Position numbers and translations under genes: made by a program. Source: Taeniopygia guttata (lineage: Eukaryota > Chordata > Aves > Passeriformes > Estrildidae). Taken from it: a DNA stretch of 64,000 nucleotides. The notes under the pieces are model-generated. The model made no database searches, was not told the origin of the DNA, and saw only the letters and a program-made list of their open reading frames with translations. Positions 33,344-45,300 of this stretch are shown piece by piece. How positions within the stretch are numbered: position 1 is the stretch's first letter; each line of letters begins with the position of its first letter. Where the stretch lies: assembly GCF_048771995.1 (NCBI RefSeq), contig NC_133024.1:113286501-113350500 (forward strand). Direction: 5' to 3'.

Positions 33344-36300
33344 GTTCGTGTGTCGCGACAGAGCCGCGGGCACCGGGCGGGCCAGGGCCAGGGCTGGCAT
33401 GGGGAGCATCGGGATGGGCACTGCCAGCGGGTCAGGGGTGCCCCTGCCCCTGTGCCCAGCCCTGGGGGCACCTCTGGGTGCTGTGTCCAGCCCTGGGGGC
33501 ACCTCTGGGTGCTGTGTCCAGCTCTGGCTCCTCAGCACAGCAGGGCCAGGAGCTCCTGGAGCTGAGCAAGGGCCTGGAGCAGCTCCGGGCCCAGGAAAGG
33601 CTGAGGGAGCTGGGGCTGCTCAGCCTGGAGAGAGCCCCAGTGAGAGGGGCCTGAGCCCTGTGTGTCCCTGTGTGTCCCTGTGTGTCCCTGTGTGTCCCTG
33701 TGTGTCCCTGGCTGTCCCTGGCTGTCCCTGTGTGTCCCTGTGTGTCCCTGTGTGTCCCTGGGTGTCCCTGTGTGTCCCTGGGTGTCCCAGTCTGTCCCTG
33801 TGTGTCCCAGTCTGTCCCAGTCTGTCCCAGTCTGTCCCTGTGTGTCCCTGTGTGTCCCTGTGTGTCCCTGTGTGTCCCTGTGTGTCCCTGTGTGTCCCAG
33901 TCTGTCCCTGTGTGTCCCAGGCTGTCCCTGTGTGTCCCTGTGTGTCCCTGTGTGCAGGAGGTCAGAGCAGCCCCAGGCTCTGCCCCAGGCCCAGCGATGG
34001 CCCCAGAGCCACGGGCAGGGGCTGAGCCCAGCAATTCCCTGCACAGGAGGCACAACTTGTGTCTGTCCATGGAGAAAAGGAGGCAGAACGTGGAAGAGCT
34101 GCCCGGGGAGGTGATGGAGTCTCCTCACTGGAGCCATTCCAAGCCCACCCGGGCGGTTCCTGTGTCACCTGCTCCAGGTGACCCTGCAGAGGTCCCAGAT
34201 CATCTCCAGAAGTGCTTTCCAAGCCCGGCTATTCTGGGATTCCCTGAGCCTGTCGTGGGTACCGTGGGTCTGTCCTGTGTCCCTGATTCCCGCTGGGACC
34301 GGCCTTGACAGCGGCGATTCCTCGGCAGGCGGAGTCGTTCGCCCTCTCCTGGTGCTGCCGCGGTGTCCCGGAGCTTTCCCGGTGTACATCCCGCAGCTTT
34401 TCCCGTGTGTGCATCCCGGAGCTTTCCCGGTGTGCATCCCGGAGCTTTCCGTGTGTGTATCCCGGAGCTTTCCGTGTGTGCATCCCGGAGCTTTCCCCGT
34501 GTGCATCCCGGAGCTTTCCGTGTGTGCATCCCGGAGCTTTCCGTGTGTTCATCCCGGAGCTTTCCGTGTGTTCATCCCGGAGCTTTCCCCGTGTGCATCC
34601 CGCAGCTTTCCGCGTGTGCATCCCGCAGCTTTCCATGTGTACATCCCGGAGCTTTCCGTGTGTGCATCCCGGAGCTTTCCGTGTCTGCATCCCGGAGCTT
34701 TTCCCGTGTACATCCCGGAGCTTTCCGTGTGTACATCCCGGAGCTTTCCGTGTCTGCATCCCGGAGCTTTCCGTGTCTGCATCCCGGAGCTTTCCGTGTG
34801 TGCATCCCGGAGCTTTCATGTGTGTATCCCGGAGCTTTCAGTGTGTACATCCCGCAGCTTTCCATGTGTGCATCCCGGAGCTTTCCGTGTGTGCATCCCG
34901 GAGCTTTTCCTGTGTCTATCCCGGAGCTTTCCGTGTGTGCATCCCGGAGCTTTTCCCGTGTATCCCGGAGCTTTCCGTGTGTGCATCCCGGAGCTTTCCG
35001 TGTGTACATCCCGGAGCTTTCCGTGTGTGCATCCCGGAGCTTTTCCTGTGTCTATCCCGGAGCTTTCCGTGTGTGCATCCCGGAGCTTTTCCCGTGTATC
35101 CCGGAGCTTTCCGTGTGTGCATCCCGGAGCTTTCCGTGTGTACATCCCGGAGCTTTCCGTGTGTACATCCCGGAGCTTTCCGTGTGTGCATCCCGGAGCT
35201 TTCCGTGTGTGCATCCCGGAGCTTTCCCCGTGTACATCCCGGAGCTTTCCGTGTGTGCATCCCGGAGCTTTCCGTGTGTGTATCCCGGAGCTTTCCCCGT
35301 GTGTATCCCGGAGCTTTCCGTGTGTGCATCCCGCAGCTTTCCGTGTGTCTATCCCGGAGCTTTCCGTGTGTGCATCCCGCAGCTTTCCGTGTGTGTACAT
35401 CCCGGAGCTTTCCGTGTGTGCATCCCGCAGCTTTCCGTGTGTCTATCCCGGAGCTTTCCGTGTGTGCATCCCGGAGCTTTCCGTGTGTGCATCCCGGAGC
35501 TTTCCGTGTGTGCATCCCGCAGCTTTCCGTGTGTGTATCGCGGACCTTTCCGTGTGTGCATCCCGGAGCTTTCCGTGTGTACATCCCGGAGCTTTCCCCG
35601 TGTGTGCATCCCGGAGCTTTCCGTGTGTGTATCCCGGAGCTTTCCGTGTGTGTATCCCGGAGCTTTCCGTGTGTACATCCCGGAGCTTTGCCGGCGTGTA
35701 TCCCGCATCTTTCCCGCGTGTATCCCGCAGCTTTCCCGTGTGCATCCCGGAGCTTTCCGTGTGTGCATCCCGGAGCCCTCTGCGTGTGTATCCCGGAGCT
35801 TTCCCGGTGTCCCTGCCCTTGTCCCGTGGCTCTCCCGGTGTCCCTGCCCTTGTCCCGCAGCTCTCCCGGTGTCCCTGCCCTTGTCCCGCAGCTCTCCCGG
35901 TGTCCCTGCCCTTGTCCCGGAGCTTTCCCGGTGTCCCTGCCCTTGTCCCGGAGCTCTCCCGGTGTCCCTGCCCTTGTCCCGGAGCTTTCCCGGTGTCCCT
36001 GCCCTTATCCCGGAGCTCTCCCGGTGTCCCTGCCCTTGTCCCGGTGTCCCTGCCCTTATCCCGGAGCTCTCCCGGTGTCCCTGCCCTTGTCCCGGAGCTC
36101 TCCCGGTGTCCCTGCCCTTGTCCCGGAGCTCTCCCGGTGTCCCTGCCCTTGTCCCGGAGCTCTCCCGGTGTCCCCGCCTTTGTCCCGCAGCTCTCCCGGT
36201 GTCCCTGCCCTTGTCCCGGATGTTTCCCGGTGTCCCTGCCCTTGTCCCGGAGCTCTCCCGGTGTCCCTGCCCTTTGTCCCTTTCCTTCTGCCCTTCCCTG

Positions 36301-39300
36301 GAGCTTTTCCCCTCTCCCAGCTCTTCCCCCGTCCCTGCCCGGGGCTGTTCCGATCCCGGCTCGGCTTCCCGCTGCTCAGCTCCGGGATTTTGGGCATTGC
36401 TTTTGGGATTGAGTGGTGCTTTTTGTCCTTCCCCATTTCCTGGGTGCCGCGGGAAGACCCTGACCCTGCTCAGCAGAGCCCGATGTGGCTTGAAAGAGAA
36501 GGAATATTTTAAATTTTTAATCGCGTTTTACCTAGAAATCCCGAGTTGCTCAGCAGAAATGTTCAGGTGTCTCTTTTTTCTTGCACTTGTATCCTAAAAA
36601 TGCTTTCCATCCATCAGAATTCCTTTTATTGCGTGATTTTAATCCTGGAAAACTGGATTTGAAAGGAAGGGCGTGCAGCATCTGTCCTAAAATTGTCAGA
36701 TTATCTAGAGAATGGCAGAGCTGAATTATTCCATTTAGGAATGACTCCAGAGGGGTAAATACTGTTTCACTTTCACATCATTTTGTGCATTATAAAATTA
36801 AAAATTTAGGATTTTCTTTATTTATCTCAGTTTCTCAGTGCTGTATCCATTTTCAATTTGACTAAACTGTACTTGCTTTATATCACTTTTAAATGGATTT
36901 TTTGGGTATGGAAAGGAATATTCTCTCTGTTTTAAGCTGAAATTAGGGTATTTCTGGTCAGTCAATCTGCCAATTTTCTTTTTACCTTCCACTTTAAGTC
37001 CATGTGGAAAGGTTTGTAATTTTAGTTCATTAACTGGGCCTGGAATCTGTAAGTCTGGGATGAAAACACAGCGATGGAAGAGCTCTACACCAGGGATACA
37101 ACATGGATTTTTAGTAGGAATCTCCTAGCGGGAGAAAGGAGATGCAAACCTGGAATTAGTCATGGAAGGGACCTCAAAGCCCACCCAGTGCCACCCCTGC
37201 CATGGCAGGGACACCTCCCACTGTCCCAGGCTGCTCCAGCCCCAGTGTCCAACCTGGCCTTGGGCACTGCCAGGGATCCAGGGGCAGCCACAGCTGCTCT
37301 GGGCACCCTGTGACCACCTTCCCAGGGAGGAATTTCTTCCTAATATCTGATCTAAACCAGTAATTTTTCAGTGTGAAGCCATTCCCTGTGCCCTGTCCCT
37401 CCGTGCCCTGGAAATTGTCTCTCTCCAGCTTTCCTGGGGCTCCTCCAGGCCCTGCAAGGCCACCCTGAGCTCAGCCCAAAGCTTCTCCTGTGCAGGGGAA
37501 CAATCCCAGCTGTGCCAGCCTTTCCTCCCAGCAGAGCTGCTCCATCCCTCTGCTCATCCTGGAGCCTCCTCTGGGCTCTCTGCAGCAGCTCCAGCTCCTC
37601 CTGGGCTGGGGCAGGGCTGGGGCAGCTCTGCAGGTGGACTCTCACCGGAGCAGGACACAGGGGCAGAATTTTGAGCTGGGTTTTTTTGTATTTCTGAAGA
37701 CATATCAAAAGAAAAATTGATATTTAGCTTCCACTCATGCTTCCCTTTCCTGCTCCCAGGCCGTGCCCCCTTCCCATGTGCAGACAGCAGCTCTGGAATG
37801 AGTTGTTGCTGTGTGACAGGAAACATCTCCTTTGTTAAAGCAGTTCACATGTTCAGGGTTGTCCTTGCTTCTCAGAGTTGAGCTGGACTCATTTTTTAAA
37901 GCAATAACCTAATTGCTTGTGCTAATTAGGGCCCCTTAGCAGAGCAGTGCAGAATTTAGGTCAGCTTTTCTTTGCTGTCCCTTTGTGCTCCTGTTCCAGC
38001 ATTTCCCACTTCTCCTGCTGCAGTTCCTCTTCCCAGGCTCTCAGGATGTCACCTTTGCTTGGATGTGGATGTTTTCCTGCTACCTCAACCCTCCTGACCC
38101 ATTTTTGCCATCCTGTACCACCAGGAAAGACAAAAACCTGCCCAAATTCCCCTTCTGCTGGAGAGATCCTGGTTTGAAGTGGTCAGGTGCAGAGTGGGCA
38201 GCTGGGATTGTCCCATGGCTGGAGGGAGCTGTTCCTTGGGGCCAGTTTGCCTTGGGAAGGATCAGGAGAGGAGCTTTATTCCCATAAAACTCCCCAGTTC
38301 TCAGTCACCTGCTGCCTTTTCCAGCTGGGAATATTTCAGGATTGAAGGAGATTCTGCAGTGTGGGAGAAGGGATGGATAAACCATGGAGCTGCTCTCCTG
38401 CTGCTCACCAGTTTTTCAGTGTTAAAAAGACTCAGCTGACACTTTGGGGATGCAGCACTTTTGTGCAAAGGATATTTTGTGGACAGCACATCCTTCGTGG
38501 GATGAGTGACAACATCCCTGGAGTCACACAACTCCTGCCTTTCTTTCAGATTCACTTCAAAACTGTTGCTTTGTGTTCATTTTCGGTATTTTAAATCTCT
38601 TCTGCTCCACTCTTGAGGTGAATCTCACCTTCAGATTGGCCATCCCTTTTCCAGTTGTGCCTTCTCTTCCCTCTCCCGTGGCTGACCATCCCAATTTTCA
38701 GACAGCAGTTCCTCCTGGCAGTTTTTTCCAACACAAACAGAACTTGGCTGTTACCAGCTGGCCCAAAATAAGGGTTTTTCATCTTCCTGGACAGAAAATC
38801 TTGAAACTTTGGGAAGAAGTTGAAGCTCAGGTTTATACTTCAGCCAAGAGGAGGATGGTATTTTTGAGGAAAAACCAAAAGTGCAGAGCTCTCATCCTGA
38901 GCGTGGGATTCTGATCCTGAACCCTGGGATTCTGGAAATCCTGGAATTCTGGTAGAGTTTAGGTGTTGTTGGTTCTCTGTCTCATCCTAAATCCCTTCAT
39001 TAGTGTTTGTCTGTCCTGACAAGGCTACACCATTTGGGAACAGGATTTTTTTGACTTTGGAGATCAGTTCCAGGCTGTTCAGATAACAGCTATGAAAAAA
39101 TGGATTTAAACAAATGTTTTCCTCTTTCCTCTTAGGAAATTCTTTCTGGAGTGGTGGTCATAACCAGTAAGGATGCAGTGCAGCACCAGGGGATCTCCTT
39201 AACCATGGAGGGCTCAGTGAACCTGCAGCTCAGTGCCAAAAATGTGGGTGTGTTTGAGGCCTTCTGCAACACTGCCAAGGTAAGACCTGCACAGGTGACT

Positions 39301-42300
39301 GTTTTTAGCACAAAAAACCCTCTATTTTCTCAAACGAAACCTTTCCTTAAAGGCTCTCAGGTGGTCAGAGCTGCTCATGGTGTGGAAGTGATGGAAAGCA
39401 GGGAAATGCTCAGTTTTATCTGGAGATCACAGAATCCCAAGATGGGTCAGGCTGGAAGGGACCACAGAGGGTCACTGGTGCCACCTCCCTGCTCCAGCAG
39501 GGCCATCCCAGGGCTGTGTCCAGAAAACTCTGGAATATCCCCAGGGAGGGATATGTAAGGACATTCTGGGGAAGTAACACACACTGATGGGAAAATTTTC
39601 CTTCAGGCCAAAATACACTGCCATGAATAGGTAAAAAGGGTTACTGGATGATGCACTGAAGGGCTGTGATTTAAAGAAAATTAATTATTGTGTGATGCTG
39701 CTTTATTTTTGTTGAAGTGACTGGGTTTAACTGGACTTTTGTGCTAGATCAGTCCCTGTGAGGTCTGTGGAGGCCGTGAAGGGGTTCCTGGGCATGAGAC
39801 AGGAGTTGCCAGATTGCTCTGGGGAGAATGGGACCTGTGAAGCTCCTGGGAGGGCTCTGTGCTGCTCCCCGGGGTTGGATCCCAGCAGGGCAGCTTCTCC
39901 AGGGACAGGGCTGAGCAGGCAGCTCCATCTGGAGAACATCTGGTTAAGTGAGGATGGCCTTGGGTCAGGGAATCACAGAAAGTTCCAGGTGAGACCTTAA
40001 AAATCACCCAGTGCCACCCCTGCCATGGCAGGGACACCTTCCGCTGTCCCAGGCTGCTCCAGCCCAAATCCAGCCTGGCCTCGGGCACTGCCAGGGATCC
40101 AGGGGAATCTGGGAATTCCATCCCAGCCCTGCCCACCCTGCCAGGGAACAATTCCCAATTCCCAATCTCCCACCCAGCCCTGCCCTCTGGCAGTGGGAGC
40201 CATTCCCTGTGTCCTGTCCCTCCATCCTTGTCCCCAGTCCCTCTGCAGCTCTCCTGGAGCCCCTTCAGGCCCTGGCAGGGCTCTGAGCTCTCCCTGGAGC
40301 TTCTCCTCTCCAGGTTGAACATTCCCAGCTCTCCCAGCCTGGCTCCAGCCCTGGGATCAGTTAAATGGCTTCTTCTGGATTCACCCAACAGCTCCACTTC
40401 TTTCTTGTGTTGGAAGCCCAAGAGTTGGGGACAATAATGGCAAAACTGCAGAGAGAAAAGAAATGTCCAGGTCACCTCCCCACAGTTAACCCTCACTGCA
40501 GTGAGAGATCTCCCCTAAATAAGGATCAGCTGTAGAGCTCAGAGGGGATGGCTCAGTGGCCTTGGTCATTCCTGCTGATGTTGAGGTCATAATTTAGGAA
40601 ATGAAGCTCCACTTCCCAAAGCTGGAGCTGCTCCTGAATATCTTTGGTCCTTAATGTGATGCACCCTTAAAACAGAAATGGTTTTCTTGAGCAAAATATT
40701 AATGTTTCTTTCTATTATAAAAAAACATCCCAGCACTGTGTGTCCTGAAGAGGTCCCTGGGATTCTGGAAGTCCAGGAATTCTGGTAGAGTTTAGATGGT
40801 GTTGGTTCTCTGTTTCAGCCTAAAACTCTTTGATATTTATCCTTGCAGCCTATTCAGATTATCAACAGCACCATTGAAATGGTGAAACCAGGGAAGCTCC
40901 CCAGTGGCAAGACAGAAATTCCCTTTGAATTCCCACTGCAAATGAAGGGCAACAAAGTTCTGTATGAGACATACCATGGAGTCTTTGTCAATATCCAGGT
41001 GAGGAGGTCCTGTCTGGAGAGAAAATGGGAAATTTCATCTGCACAGTGTCTTCTCAAGCAGCTCTTAATCCATGGAAATTGAGGATGAAGTTTGATGGTG
41101 TTTTCAGTCTGACTGAGCCTTCCACCCTTAATGCAATAAATCTTTAAGGAATGATGGCACAAACAAGATGTTTTACCTGAAATACCTCAGCAAAACATCT
41201 GTAACCTAAATTTGATCCATCCTGATGTTGTAGGAAACTGTTTCTATTCTTTTCTTGAAAAAAAAAAACAAACAAAAACAAACCAGCACCACAGTGTGGT
41301 TGTATTCCAAATAAATGTGTAATTCCATAATGAAAACTCCAGGTGTTGAGAGCAAATAGGAATTGTTTGTTTTGCTGGGGTGAGGAGGAGTAACATTCCC
41401 TGCGAAGATCTGTGTGGAATATTTGCTTGGACACGGTCTTGTGGAAAGACAGTTTGGAAATTTGATCTTTTTTGGTTAAAAATTGCCTTATTATAGGTGG
41501 GTTGGTTTGTTTGGGCAGTTTTTGGTGGTTTGGTGGTTTTTTTAGGGAGCAAGTCTTTCTTCAGCCATCTCTTGAAGGTAAATTCTGTGTTAGACAATGA
41601 AGTTTGATGTCACTGGAATGAAAAAAACAAAACAACCTAATAAACCAAATCACCCCCTCAGCAGCCTATCAGAGGTAACTAAAAGAAAAAAAAATCCCTT
41701 GTTTTTTGTCTGTTTGGATGTTTTTTAAATCCTTTCCATTTATTTGCTCAGTGTTGGCTTCTTCCCTCATGTAACAGCTGTTGTTTGTGGTGGGGATGTC
41801 AAAAATGGTGCAGCTTCCCATACCCCAAATAACTTGCTGTGATCAGTCAGTCAGTTTGAGCTGCACTTTAATGAGGAATATTTGTTTTATTTTGTCATTC
41901 CTTCTCTCCTCTGTGGAGCTTTTCTTGAGTAAAATACCATTAAGATTTAATAATTAAAATTTCAGCCAAACTTTGAGAGTCCTTCTCTCCTGCAGAGGGA
42001 ATTGTGACACTGAGGTGCTGGTTAAGGGACACTTCCAAACCTCTGGGCAGTTTAATTGAGCCTCTCTGTCTTGATTTAGGGATTAATTGTGGGTTCCAGT
42101 CTCTGTTCTGATGCAGAAACCTTTAATCAGACATTGCTGGGGGGTTGTGGCCATGAACCAGAAGTGAGGAACCCAAATCCCTGGTCTGAGGGAGGAATTA
42201 AAAATCAAACAAAACAAAAACCCAACAGGTTCCGTGTCCTGTAAGGAAACTGAGGGGCTTTGTTGGAGATGCTGAAGTGTAGGATTTCTGGGATAACCAA

Positions 42301-45300
42301 ATTCTTATTATTTTTCATCCACTGGTTTGTGGCTCCCATTTTAGGGGAGCAAATTGGAAGCAAATTCACTTCCTTGCCTGATTTTAGTGCTGCTTTGAGC
42401 TCAGCTGTGTGGCTGAAGTTCCCCATGAAATATCCCAAGAACTGTGAATTCAATCCCACAATAAAACCAAAATTAGAGGGGCTGAAGACAAAAATACAGA
42501 AATACAGAAATATCACACTGATAATTCCTTAACCAAAACAGGGTGGAAAATCACCTTTAACTGGATATAACAGGAACAACTCTCTGCACAGAGGCAGAAG
42601 GGAGGTGAAAAGTTGGGAAGGAGGGAGGAAATCTGAATTAAACTTTTCTTTTTTTCCCTTTTTTCATCCCCTTCCCCCAGTACACCCTGCGCTGTGACAT
42701 GAGACGTTCCCTGCTGGCAAAGGACCTGACCAAGACTTGTGAGTTCATTGTCCACTCCCTGGTGAGTGTGGTTTCTGGTCATTTTGCAGTTAATTAATAT
42801 TTTTAATTGATTTTTTTTCTCCCCACTTCATTTTAAGGGGAGAAAAAAACAACACAAATAAACCCATGGAAATTGTGATAGTGACACGAGGGGTTACAAA
42901 AGTGTAGATTCAGAATATCCTGAGTTGGAAGAGACCCCGAAAATCATCAAACCCAGCTCCTGGCTCTGCACAGGACACCCCAAAATCCTACCCTGTGTCT
43001 GAAACCTTTGTCCAAAATTTAGGAGTAAAGGAAAACAAAACCACCCCAAAAAGCTGTTGCTTCTGCTTAGAAAAATCCATCCCTCTGTTACAGGACAAAG
43101 AGGAGTTGGATTTTCAGATGTTTTTAGTGCCTTGAGTTTATTCTCTTATTCATCCTTGAAGTTCTGAGACAATGGGGTGGTCACATAAATATGATGTCAT
43201 TGTTCCAAACACTGTTTTGAATTATCCCAGCAGTTCTCAGCCAAAGGTTCCAGGCTCCCACAGTCCTGGAAATGGGAGCTGGGTGGTGAAAATCCCTGAT
43301 TTCTGTTCTTCAGGAGTTCTGATACAGAGCCCTGACTCCAAACTATCACAGCTGGGTCTGCATCAAGGTGGAAATCATTGTGGGATGGTGGGAGGGACCT
43401 TCAGGATGACCCAGTCCCATCCTCACCCCAAACCATGTCCCAAATCCAGGCTCCTGAGCACTCCCAGAGACTCCAGCACCTCCCTGAGCAACTCATTCGA
43501 GTGCCTGACCACCCCTGCAAGGGAAACAATTCTAATTCTGGAATTTCTAATCCCTGTTTCTAATCCTAATACTTGTGGCAGGAGGTTGGACTCCCAGAAG
43601 ATGCTTTGCTGGTTCTTACAGAAGTTCCTGTGTTGGATTTGGGGTTGGTTTAGATTGAGCTGTGCTGCCCACAGCAGCTGAGGACGGGCCAGAGCTGAAG
43701 AAAAGTCCCTTTTTCCCCCTATAACTTGCTGGAACACCTTCCTTCTGTCATTCCTTTGAACTCTTTAACAGGACAGTAAATAACAAAATCCTTTGTGTTA
43801 CAGGTCTTGTGGTGAAAATGTTATTTTAGTTCTAAAGTAACTTTTTAAAAGATGTAGTTTGGTGTTTCCAAGTTTCCTGTTGGTAAGATTTCAATATTTT
43901 CTGCAATATCTGATGCTGCATTTTATTGGTCCATTATTACATTTATGAGTGAGCCACACTTGTCAGAGGAGTGACAAATCACATCTCCTGCAGTTTTCCT
44001 GGGTTTATTTCTTGTTCCCACTACAGCACTTCTGAGCTCACCAGTCAGTAAATCATGAATCTCTCAGGGTGAATTAATGAGGTTTTACTGAACATATAAT
44101 TCTCACTGTCAGTGCTCAATGTACCATTTCCCTTCAGCTTATTCTGTGCCAGAATTTGTCATTTTGGGAAAATGCAGCCAGTCTTTTGCTAATCTCTTCC
44201 ATCTTGCAGCTGGGCAGCAGCAGCTATTTTGAATTTTTGAGCAGTGAGGGCAGGTCCTCACTCAGAGTTCCAAATCAGCCCCTTGCTGGTGGACAGAAGA
44301 ATTTATAAAGCAGATTGGAAGCAATGGACACAAGTTCATTTAGATTCCCTGCTCCCCAAATTTAATAATGAACAGAAACATTCCAAAATTCATGTAGAAT
44401 AAATTTATTTATACTTTTTTTTCCTCTCTGCTTCACATGGGGAGGGTATTCTTGCTGTTCCAGGTGGTTTTGGGCAGCCAGTTGTTGTGGTTTTTAATAT
44501 TCTGGTTTTTGGGGATCAGATTTCAGTTTAACCCTTCCATTCCCTGCAGTCACAGAAAGGGAAGCTGCTGCCGAGCCCTGTGGACTTCACCATTACTCCT
44601 GAAACTCTGCAGAATGTTAAAGAGGTAAAAGGATTTTCATATTATTTTATTTTAAAGGTAAAGTTTGTGTGTTTCTGAGTGAGACCAGAGGAGTGACTAA
44701 ATTCTGCCTTGTAGATTATCAGGCAGATTATCTTGGTTTTGTTTTTCCATTTTATTTTTCACCTTTATAAGCAATCAAGTGATTCTGCCTCATCCCTTGC
44801 ACTGTGGTGACCACTGAAGGTGGAGCTTTGCTCAGGAGTAGTTAAATATTTAAAAAATATTTAAAAGTAGTTAAATATTCATTTCCTGAGTGAAAAATGG
44901 CAATGGAGCAAGGGAAAACATTCTGTACCATGGACAGTCAAGAGCCTTTAAAAAAGTGTGTTTTGAGCCTTGGTTATGCCTTTTTTTACAGCTTTGGGAA
45001 TTCTCAGATGAGATTTTGGGAAGGAATTGTTCCTGGGAGGGTGGGCAGGGCTGGGATGGAATTCCCAGAGCAGCTGTGGCTGCCCCTGGATCCCTGGCAG
45101 TGCCCAAGGCCAGGTTGGAGCAGCCTGGGGCAGTGGGAGGTGTCCCCACCTCCTTCACCACACGGTTCCAGCTCCTGGATGAACTCTATCAGCCACGTTC
45201 TGTCACTTCTGCCCAGGAAATGCCCATCCATGGGCTGGGTGGAGGAGGAGGAAGGACACACGGCAAGGGAGAATATTGTAGGAGAAATCCTGATACAGAG

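Larger units (their letters stand above)
33000..33460 (+). promoter_or_regulatory. VPS26C: CpG island, VPS26C promoter
   Basis: GC- and CpG-rich sequence around the first coding exon, TATA-less. It contains two ZNF143/SBS-type motifs (33,057 and 33,120), an ETS-plus-CRE-like GGAAGTGACG at 33,218, and two CACGTG E-boxes at 33,259 and 33,275. Expected behaviour is a broadly active housekeeping promoter. Confidence 0.8.
33344..39135 (+). other. VPS26C: VPS26C intron 1
   Basis: 5.8 kb holding a split CR1 and the three-minisatellite complex (33.65-36.28 kb), a second CR1 with a non-CR1 tail (37.0-37.65 kb), then unique sequence to the acceptor 'ctcttag'. Confidence 0.85.

Noticed and set aside
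33432..34137. Minus-strand proteins rich in GTHRDTQ repeats (201-212 codons)
   Set aside because: Antisense reading of the 10-bp minisatellite and the CR1 around it.
34365..35796. NF-kB-like site in each 23-bp unit (GGAGCTTTCC)
   Set aside because: It differs from the canonical GGGACTTTCC at two positions, and any short word in the unit is repeated about 60 times by construction.
34178..36597. Large repeat-protein gene (three plus frames of 735-744 codons)
   Set aside because: The frames are produced by the 23- and 31-bp minisatellites and encode the same cycle in every phase. They lie in an intron and lack splice or start context.
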